Part shown: positions 56,815 to 64,000 of the stretch, one piece after another | How the letters are laid out: every line of letters starts with the position of its first letter | Numbering within the stretch: position 1 is the stretch's first letter | Source: Gonocerus acuteangulatus | Lineage: Eukaryota > Arthropoda > Insecta > Hemiptera > Coreidae | Direction of reading: 5' to 3' | Length of the DNA stretch: 64,000 bases | NCBI GenBank assembly: GCA_946811695.1 | Contig: OX328124.1 | Location: 88,382,972 to 88,446,971 of the forward strand | Position numbers and translations under genes: made by a program | The notes under the pieces: model-generated | Seen by the model: only the letters and a program-made list of their open reading frames with translations | The model's database searches: none | What the model was told of the DNA's origin: nothing

Positions 56815-57115
56815 TACTACAATAAAAGTGAAACTTAATTTAGAATAAGTAAAAATAAAATTAAATATAATAAGTAGGTATCATTAATAAGAAATCTGAT
56901 ATTGTAATTTTGTTTGTGATTTTTTAGTGACTATTAAAAGAATTTTAGTGTTTTATAATTTTTATTTTTTGACATAATTTATTTGTCGGCTTATTAAGTT
57001 TTTTTTTCTTTTTTTTTATCTTACTAGCTGTCCGGGTGTCCCAAATAGCAGAATAAGTAAAAAAAAAATTAAAGAATTGACTGTTAGGCGGTACGAAGTT
57101 CGCCGGGTCAGCTAG

Positions 57116-57302
57116 TGTTATATAATTGTCATGTTGCCATCATCCTTATTCCTGATGAACTTTAATGCTATATTGTTACATAACCTCCATCGAATCGCAC
57201 TCCATGCGATGAAATGAAATAAATAATAATGATAATGCATTTTCAGCATAAGTAATAAATAGCTTCTTCAATATAAATGTAAATGTTTTATTACTGTTGC
57301 AG
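57116..57302 (+). other. Short intron or 5' flank before the receptor exon
   Basis: Lies between the Helitron 3' end and the exon. It ends in a weak pyrimidine tract and TTGCAG, the splice acceptor. Confidence 0.5.
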
Positions 57303-57506
57303 GTAGCTATGGAAACAGGGGATACAGCGCGTGCTTGGCTAGTGTGGGCCCTGGTAGTCCAGGGTGCGGTGGGTGGTAATCCTGATGCGAAACGGCTGTA
57401 CGATGATCTTCTCTCCAATTACAACAAGCTAGTCAGACCCGTAGTCAACACAACGGACGTTCTCAGGGTCTGCATCAAGCTGAAGCTATCCCAGCTCATC
57501 GATGTG
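57303..57506 (+). CDS. First coding exon of a nicotinic acetylcholine receptor alpha subunit
   Basis: The exon begins after a 3' splice site (pyrimidine-rich stretch ending TTGCAG, AG at 57301-57302). ATG is at 57309 and the exon ends at a consensus donor GTAAGT at 57507, giving 66 codons in phase 0. Residues 1-22 look like a signal peptide (hydrophobic AWLVWALVV at 9-17). The mature N-terminus [19 protein letters not shown] is the hallmark of insect nAChR alpha subunits, followed by VRPVV, an N-glycosylation site NTT (47-49) and [10 protein letters not shown] before the splice site. Subunits of this family form pentameric acetylcholine-gated cation channels at synapses and are the target of neonicotinoids. 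The [11 protein letters not shown] form suggests the alpha2/alpha3/alpha4 group rather than alpha1, but the subunit cannot be fixed from one exon. Residue 55 is Cys where I remember Arg or Lys in relatives. I did not find the next exon (expected to start NLKNQI) before 64000, so the following intron exceeds about 6.4 kb. This is the only convincing host exon in the window. Confidence 0.9.
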
Positions 57507-57594
57507 GTAAGTCGTTTATTGCATTTTAAACACACGTTCTTGCTTCATTTTAACTTCTTGATTTTTTTCTAAATGACTCACCAGATTTAGGGTG

Positions 57595-57838
57595 TGTTTA
57601 CACCTGATACTTCTCGCAGGAAATATATCTCAGGTGTCGGATAGATAATTATCATAATTATTATATCCGACACCTTAGATATATTTCCTGGGAGAAGTAT
57701 TTGATGTAAACGCATCCTTATTGCTCGTGATTGAAATATATAGGTATATCAGATATAAATTGTTTGCAGTTTACATTAGTTACAATTTCTATCTGACTTA
57801 AATATCCTGCAATAACTATCAGATGTAAACGCACCCTA
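57595..57838. mobile_element. MITE with nested palindrome
   Basis: The outer ends are TAGGGTGTGTTTACACCTGA and TCAGATGTAAACGCACCCTA. Inside, 57596-57718 is itself a palindrome (CAGGAAATATATCTCAGGTG pairs with its complement around 57670-57690). It lies about 90 bp downstream of the receptor exon, in the intron. Confidence 0.75.
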
Positions 57839-58177
57839 TGATTTGCAACCGAATTACATTGACGCGGTTTTATGTCAATTACTTCATATCAATGCTTGGC
57901 AAGTTAAATTAACAAAACGAGCACTAGCTTCAGATAAACGGCACTAACATATACGGCGTTCTTCCATCTATCTGAATAATAATTAATATTATTATAAGCT
58001 TAATAACTATTATATTATTTATAATAATTATTAATGATGATATCAATTATTATTGTTATTTAAAAAGAATAAAAAAATCCTTAATACCCACAGTTGATTT
58101 CGTATGCACGCTATTAAAATGCATAAAAATAAAAACCCTTGTATAAATAAACCAATCCGACTAACTACCCCCAAAAT
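57839..58177 (+). other. Intron sequence, no feature
   Basis: AT-rich. No second receptor exon seen. Confidence 0.5.
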
Positions 58178-58620
58178 GATCCGATATGATGAAATTTGGC
58201 ACAAAATTCTCTCGTCTAATTTATAATGTCAAGGTCGTTAACCAGTAGAATCCGTCTACCGGAACATAATTTCTGGGGCGATATTCGTGAATATAAAAAT
58301 CGTACTCCTTAAGTTTTCGCGTTAATGTGCTTGGAGGTACCTGCACTATTTATAGGTTTTCTAACGCTTAAAAACGAATGAAACCATTTTGAATCCGATA
58401 TCTGCAACCGTTTACGAGAATAATTGATACAAAAAATTTTCCTTACGAAATGGCTGATATAGTTAAAAAATGTACAAGAAGTTTGACGTTTATCTAAACT
58501 AAGATATTTAAATTTTGGTTTCGTTCTGAGTTAAATAAATCTTAGAACAAAATATTTTATTAACAGACATGAAAAGTCTGGAATCGTTGTATATTTTCTT
58601 AAATATCTTGTAAAAAAAAT
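58178..58620 (-). mobile_element. HelA internal fragment in the receptor intron
   Basis: GATGAAATTTGGCACAAAA, then CGTTAACCAGTAGAATCCG and later TATTTTATTAACAGACATG, is the same order as 40660-40900 plus 42236-42300. Both termini are missing. A poly-A run (58649-58694) follows. Confidence 0.6.
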
Positions 58621-58644
58621 CCAGAGGTAATATGGTATGCGTGC

Positions 58645-58695
<51 letters not shown>

Positions 58696-58919
58696 CATAC
58701 ACTCCTAAAAGCATACACTCCTACATTACTGAACTTAACTGACGTAAATATGATACATTTGAAATTCTACATAAAATTTACTCTCATAACCTCAGATTGT
58801 AAAAAATATTATTTTAAACATAATTCAGAGAATGATTGTTAAATCTTTTATCACTTATACTCGACAACCTAATAAATAAAAAGCAAATAAATTAATTTTA
58901 TTTTTTGTGAACTTGCTAA

Positions 58920-59035
58920 GTGATTCGTTAGAAGGACTTGTAATGCTACACCCCCTGTGAAACATGTATAAAAGTGTGTAGCCGCGGTGCTGTATAAGAA
59001 GTAGTAAAGTGTAAATGGAAAGGAACCCTCATCTT
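58920..59035 (+). repeat. Possible Penelope-LTR-like segment
   Basis: CACCCCCTGTGAAACATGTAT followed by AAAAGTGTGTAGCCG has the GAAACATGTA core and the AAAGTGT continuation seen at 41960-42000. Weak. Confidence 0.25.
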
Positions 59036-59191
59036 TCAGAAGCCCCTCCATAGGGTCAAGTGTTGCTTGCTTCAAGAACAGCTGACTACAACCTGCTTCT
59101 GTCTGCTCCGCGAATAATTCAAGTATCTCAGTAACTTTATTTTCAATGTTCTCTACCTCCAGAAATATTTTAGAACTCATCATTTCTACCT

Positions 59192-59194
<3 letters not shown>

Positions 59195-59254
<60 letters not shown>
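59195..59254. repeat. (TA)n microsatellite
   Basis: About 30 TA units followed by a T run. Confidence 0.9.
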
Positions 59255-59263
<9 letters not shown>

Positions 59264-60205
59264 TTACATTTATTTGACCCAAGATGGCGGTACTGGATAC
59301 TTCAGACTTACCTCACCGTGATTTTATTAAATTCTTAAAGTGAAGAATTTTAGGAAGAGTTATCTACAGGAATATATAATCATATATAAATATTAATTTC
59401 TTTTCTTATCTATAAATAAGAATATAACAAATCTGTTGCTCGTCGGATGAATTAAAATGTGTTTTGCCCAATTTCGCTCCCCATTTAATTATTCTTATTT
59501 ATTTATTTATTTATTTTTTCAATTGATCTACCAATTGTGTCCTATTTGGTTGATAAAACGTTATTTAAGGTATTCCTATTTCTGAAATGTCCTTTTGTAT
59601 AATAATATAAACAACAGTATTACCATACATCGCGCATCCTCTTATTCCTTGTTACTTACGCGACTAATTTTTAGTTTGTTACGCCAACAATATCCCAACA
59701 ATGTCGTATAATGAAGTTCCATTATTCACTAAAAATTTAACAGCAGCCCCACAGAGAAATATGTAAATAAAGGCAGCTCAAAATAAACCTCAACTGAAAA
59801 TGTGTCACTCTTGCCTATGTAATGGGCCTTAGGTTTAAGACTGGAATGGTGACACAAGTGCCCTCTGAAGCTAGGTACATACAGTTTTAATGGTTGATAA
59901 AGATATATTTACCATGTCTTTCAGATTCATAACTATGACGATGTGAATAAAACCGATTTTTGAGTTATGTCACTTTAGAAATACTAATGCGATATGTTAA
60001 TTAAATAAAATAAATAAACCACTGAGGCGGTAAGCAGGCTTTCTCCTAAGCCCACCAATGATTCCAAGAAAGAAAAAGACAAAAATGTATAAAATGGCCT
60101 ATTACTGATTTTATAAGAATGCTGTTGCCCAATGTGGTCAGCTACGACGCAGATTGGTCTACTACTACTATTTTATGTAGCTTAATTTAAACAAATTAAA
60201 TACAA
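59255..60205. other. No recognisable feature
   Basis: AT-rich presumed intron, no coding or repeat match found. Confidence 0.5.
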
Positions 60206-61088
60206 AAGTCCGTCACGCAGGAGCTGCATAACTAAGCACATTCCTCAGAATTTTTGTAGTGTAGACTACATTACTGAATAATTTGCTGTAAATAGCCTAT
60301 ATGAATAAAATAAAAACTTGAATAGTTCTGCTCATTTGCATTTCTTATGAGAACTGTTCAATTATTAATTTTGTAAATAATTTGCTTCCAGAGTTACGTT
60401 AATATATGATACTGTACTACTTAATAAATACACAAAAACTTCATTTTCCGTCTTTTGATCTGACGCAGGAACAGGATTTTGGAAACCTACGTCTGGCCGG
60501 CTAATTCCAATGAAACAGAGTTTAAATTAAACCCTCCTTTCCAATCGACCAATTTACTTAATTTTTACAACAATTCTTTCTCATGAGATACCCATGACGT
60601 ATACCACGTTTCGTTACAATACAGCAGAAATTACGACCGGTATGAGTATATTAGTACTTTAGGTCCAGAGTAAACCCCCCCCCCCCTCCAAATAACCCGA
60701 TTTACTTTATTTTTACAACCCGTTTTTCTCTGTTGATTACCACCATGAATACCGGGTTTCGTTGAAATGTAACAAAAATTACGGCTGGTAGTGGCAAATT
60801 GGTAATGTGGGTCCGGAGTAACCCCCCCCCCCCTAATAAACCGATTTCGTTTATTTTTACAACGTATGTTTCTCTTTAGATCAAAATAACGAATACTGAG
60901 TTTCGTTGAAATATAACATAAACTACGGCTGGCAGGGTCAAATTAGTGTTTTGGGTTCGGGGTAACCCCCCCCCCCCCCCCCCCGGTGGGCCGATTTTGG
61001 TGGTTAACGAACTTGTTTGCTAATTGAACGCTATATACAAAGTTTTGTGAAGAAAAAACAAATACTCTGGCCGCAATCGTGTTAACAG

Positions 61089-61156
<68 letters not shown>

Positions 61157-61281
61157 TTTAACGGGGGTCATTTTCGGTGCCTACTAGGTAGGATCGATGG
61201 AGATTTGAAGAAATTTTTTAAAAATTCCGTCATGAGTGCAACCTCAATAGCTACTTTCCTTCGGAGGAAAGTGCTAAAAGA
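60206..61281 (+). mobile_element. HelB: complete Helentron-like element, second family
   Basis: The 5' end AAAAGTCCGTCACGCAGGAG is followed by AACTAAGCACATTCCTC. The 3' end is a hairpin ACTTTCC-TTCG-GAGGAAAGT finishing GTGCTAAAAG at 61281. The interior holds four tandem units of about 145 bp (near 60530, 60670, 60818 and 60960). Each begins GGGTCCGGAGTAA plus a C run and contains CCGATTTACTTTATTTTTACAA, with C runs up to about 18. A GGTTAACGAACTTG block and a CA/TA microsatellite precede the 3' end, exactly as in HelA. No protein is encoded. Confidence 0.65.
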
Positions 61282-61431
61282 CCGATTTTGTTACCCTTGC
61301 AAGAATTTTTTAAATATTTACTCAATTAAACGTTTTTAATTATTCTAATGTGATTCATTCCATTATTAAAATAAAATAATATGTTATTAGTTCAAAACAC
61401 AACTATTTTCGCGGATGAGTGTATATTTATT

Positions 61432-61621
61432 TATTTAAATTTTAACGTCCATTTATTATTAACTAAGAATTTTAGGACGGGTTATCTATAGGTTACCGCC
61501 CTTTTCTAGCCAGGATAGGGGCGATGCATTTTATTTTTCTGAAAAAAAAGCCACCACCCCTAGTGGGAATCGAACCCACGACCTTAGGCACGGAGTGTTA
61601 AGTGCTCACATCTTAACCATC
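61432..61621 (-). mobile_element. SINE-B, complete copy with 15-bp target duplication
   Basis: Minus strand: CGATGGTTAAGATGTGAGC (A-box region), GTCGTGGGTTCGATTCCC (B box), GGGGTGGTGGCTTTTT, then GGCTAGAAAAGGGCGGTAACC and TATAGATAACCCGTCC, ending TTAAAATTTAAATA. The duplication GAGTGTATATTTATT flanks it (about 61417-61431 and 61622-61636). The head looks like a Leu/Ser-class tRNA. The central block AAAGGGCGG-AACCTATAGATA is shared with SINE-5S. Confidence 0.87.
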
Positions 61622-61780
61622 GAGTGTATATTTATTGAACTTAAACCCCTTTTGTATCTCCCAGATACATTGCGCGTTCCCTTATGTGAAAAGGAGCTCG
61701 TGCTCCCGAGGTCTATCCAGCTATATTCATTAAATACTTAAATACTCTTCTTATCGGTAAATAATAATATCATTGTGTGT

Positions 61781-61911
61781 CGCCAACGCCATAGCCACGT
61801 TGAATACACCGGTTCCCGTAGATCACCGTGACCGACCACGTGCTGTTGGCATTATAAAAGGGTGGCAACCTATAGATAGCCCGGCGCTAATGGCCAAGTT
61901 GTAGATGCGCC

Positions 61912-61970
<59 letters not shown>
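61781..61970 (+). mobile_element. SINE-5S copy with deleted head and target duplication
   Basis: It starts CGCCAACGCCATAGCCACG, jumps from GATCACCGTG to ACCGACCACGTGCTG (about 38 bp of the 5S region with the A and C boxes missing), then has the standard body AAAGGGTGGCAACCTATAG, tail GTAGATGCGCCGT and a ~58-A tail. A 12-bp duplication, ATCATTGTGTGT / ATCATTGTATGT, flanks it (61769-61780 and 61970-61981). Confidence 0.87.
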
Positions 61971-61974
<4 letters not shown>

Positions 61975-61981
61975 TGTATGT

Positions 61982-62424
61982 CTTCAGATCAATATGACGT
62001 GTTTTAGTCTGTCTAAGGCTCGGTAGCCTTATTAGCAAGGCAAGCAAGCATAAAACGGGTAGATTTGTGTTCAATTTGGAAACTGGGGTGTTAACGGTTT
62101 TAATAAATAAAGATGTAATGTAATATAATACATAATGTAAATATATAGAAAACTAACTGAAGTTCGTGCTTCGTCACGGAAGATAAGTAGTTTTTTTATT
62201 GCGTTAAATAATGTATCATCAAAATTAACGCTACTATATAATTTTTTGCAGTCTATTATAGCATATTTCCCGTCATACTATATGTTATTAATCAATTGAT
62301 AAGCAATCGTACGTATCTTCTTTGTCAATAATAAACGAATGTCAAAATTTAAAAAAATTATGTTTCTAAGATGTCATTTGGATACACCCATTATATTTGC
62401 AAGCATTACCAAGAAGTGTTCTGA
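61982..62424. other. No recognisable feature
   Basis: AT-rich presumed intron sequence. Confidence 0.5.
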
Positions 62425-62481
62425 CTGGTGATGCTGATGGGTGACTGGTGATGCTGATGGGTGACTGGTGATGCTGATGGG
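62425..62481 (+). repeat. 20-bp tandem repeat, three units
   Basis: GACTGGTGATGCTGATGGGT is repeated three times without change at about 62424-62481, followed by a partial GCTGGTGAGG. Confidence 0.85.
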
Positions 62482-62633
62482 TGCTGGTGAGGAGGCTGTG
62501 CAAGGGTTCGGGATATTATTATCTCGGATAGACCATCACCAGGTATAGCGTAAACTCTATGAGAGACAAAATCACAGTTTATTTCTAGTAATTCAAGGTC
62601 TGAGGTCATAGGTAAAATGAAGCTCAAATAAAA

Positions 62634-64000
62634 AAAAAGTCCGTCTCGCAGGAACTGCAGTATTTTAGCGCGGTTCCGTTCATGTCCCAAGTGCCATTTG
62701 ATAAGCTTAGAAAAGAAATAAACTTATTTTTTTTTATATATCTCGTGAAAATTGTCAAAATCCTCTCGAACATCTCGAATAAAAGTGATATTAAGGCGTC
62801 AGGGACACCGACAGTAGCTAACTTTTACACAGAAGCGGAAATTACAGAATCTGGCTCTCATTCTAAAGCAAAGCTCTAAAAATCAATACAAAATATGCCT
62901 AATAAAGCCTTTCTAGAGGATACAGAAGCATTTTGAAATTTTGAATTGATGATAAAAACTTCTCGTAAAACCCTTAAAAATAAATTAAATAAGATCACTT
63001 AGTTCATAAAACATATTTTATTTTACGTGTAATAGCGTTTTAGTTGCCTAAAACTATTCCAAGCTCTAAATATTTAGTGTTCCATACCCTGGAAATGGTC
63101 TCAGCCCCCCGAAAATGTTTTTATATACGCCCATGTACAGAAGGATCAAGAAGAAGTACACAAGATTGAGTAGAATACCCTGCCTTATATAGCCTATATA
63201 GAATAATATGCCGAATAAAACCTATCTAGTAAATACACAAGGACAAATAAAAGTCTTGACGAATAACAAGTCAAGAAAAAAAACTTTATTTAACAAAATA
63301 AAACAAAGTTTAGTTGCCCAACTACAATAGAATAATATACCTAATTAAGTCTATGGAGTAGACACAAATGGACCAAAAACAAGTCTTGTGGAATATTGTT
63401 TTTTTTCTAATTATATACTTTTTATCAATATTTAGTATATAACCTTTGTTGAAAACTATTGATTGCTAATTGATGAATCGGTTTACAACTAAGTAGTCTT
63501 TATGAATATTTAGTATATAACCTTATGTTTGGATCTGAGTTTTTGGGGTGCTCTCCGCCTAGGCATTGTATTTGTGTCGGCAGATACCTGGGGTATATTT
63601 ACAGCTCTTGAGGAGTAACTCTTAGCAGGTAAATTTCCTGCGGCCCCTTGTTTCTACGGGCATTGAACCGCCATATTCGCTCATAGTATCTAACCGTTGT
63701 GAAGTTTATTTTTTGGATTTAGGACTTAATATACATATGTAGACTAAATCATAGCAAGAAGTAATCCTCCGTCGTCGGTTCTTAACTATGTAGACTCGCT
63801 AATGTTATCCAATCTTATATACATCGTATTTAAAATCCACAGCAAAAACACGACATTTAATCAGAATCCCCTGCTGAATAAAACTTATATAGAATAATAT
63901 GCAAAATAAAGCCTATCTAGTGGATAAAAATAGAGGAAAAAAGCCGTTTGTGGTGGTAGAAAATCTTAAAAGTATTTCGCTCAGAAATCTCCGAAATATT
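62634..64000 (+). mobile_element. HelA copy running off the window
   Basis: The 5' end AAAAGTCCGTCTCGCAGGAACTG, TTTTAGCGCGGTTCCG and the following 1.3 kb parallel 51711-52830 almost base for base. A 207-bp sequence absent from that copy is inserted at 62929-63135. The 3' end lies beyond 64000. Both copies keep a short frame reading ILSNISNKSDIKASG with mostly substitutions, which I regard as shared repeat sequence, not evidence of a gene. Confidence 0.75.
62929..63135. mobile_element. 207-bp insertion with 8-bp target duplication
   Basis: Comparison with the HelA copy at 51711 exposes an extra segment flanked by TACAGAAG at 62921-62928 and 63136-63143. An 8-bp duplication suggests a hAT-type or similar insertion. 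The ends (CATTTTG and CCCATG) are only weakly inverted, so the class is uncertain. Confidence 0.6.

Larger units (their letters stand above)
55332..57115 (+). mobile_element. Helitron, internally deleted, with duplicated 5' end
   Basis: The element starts TCTATTATATAAAAATGAAT after an A and ends in CTAG before a T, the A|T insertion preference of canonical Helitrons. Its 3' end has the expected short hairpin GGCG-gtacgaagtt-CGCC (57087-57104) just before GGGTCAGCTAG. The first ~263 bp (55332-55594) are repeated in tandem at 55595-55857 with only scattered differences. A SINE-B copy sits at about 55904-56030. The interior carries two broken pieces of the RepHel protein, the N-terminus of Rep and the last motifs of the helicase, so most of the autonomous gene is missing. 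The element lies just upstream of the receptor exon, in what is probably an intron or the 5' flank. Confidence 0.85.

Noticed and set aside
57507..64000. Further receptor exons downstream
   Set aside because: I looked for NLKNQI-like and later coding text after the donor and saw none; the stretch is intron filled with repeats.

Overview
This is a eukaryotic, AT-rich (roughly two thirds A+T by eye) and very repeat-dense window, almost certainly arthropod and probably insect. It holds one host coding exon, the first coding exon of a nicotinic acetylcholine receptor alpha subunit. Everything else that can be recognised is transposable-element DNA of types common in arthropods: Helitrons, Penelope-like elements, jockey-, RTE- and R2-type LINEs, mariner, hAT, and tRNA- and 5S-derived SINEs. 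There are no operons or CRISPR arrays, and no intact RNA genes. Most open reading frames are microsatellite translations or repeat interiors.

Layout. 0-11 kb: a 307-bp near-perfect palindrome, an old Helentron-like copy, a CAGGGTGTCCC repeat family, a hAT MITE and several tRNA-derived relics. 11-19 kb: a dead mariner inserted in the TA tract of an older repeat, a palindromic MITE, SINE relics, and an inverted pair of Penelope-type motifs resembling hammerhead ribozymes. 19-25 kb: a young 5'-truncated R2-type LINE (RT, zinc knuckle and restriction-like endonuclease) facing an inverted copy of its own 3' end, the 3' end of an RTE-type LINE, and a 5S rRNA-derived SINE. 25-37 kb: Helentron-like copies, a 0.9-kb element with ~145-bp inverted ends, a SINE with perfect target duplications, and a decayed jockey LINE. 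37-51 kb: a Helentron copy split by a 1.2-kb insertion carrying a Penelope endonuclease remnant, minisatellites, several tRNA-Glu-type SINEs, and, inside one of them, an element with RAG/Transib-like ends. 51-64 kb: a complete 2.3-kb Helentron-like copy, an internally deleted Helitron, the receptor exon, a second Helentron-like family, SINEs with clear target duplications, and a last Helentron copy running off the window.

Three systems stand out. (1) A 1,023-bp element (49321-50343) has CACAGTG ends, nonamers at spacings of 13 and 23 bp, and a CGCCG target duplication, a layout close to the 12/23 recombination signals of RAG and its Transib relatives. (2) Two repeat families, called HelA and HelB here, share an architecture in which a 5' subterminal motif matches the 3' terminal hairpin. 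The motif differs between families but changes at both ends together, as expected for Helentron-type rolling-circle elements. (3) The SINEs are modular: tRNA-Glu-headed and 5S-headed SINEs share a 3' tail that also resembles the end of the RTE LINE here, and the 5S and tRNA-Leu/Ser-type SINEs share a central block.

The family names HelA, HelB, SINE-A, SINE-5S, SINE-B, SINE-C and repeat D are local labels. All homology statements come from reading the sequence, not from a search.
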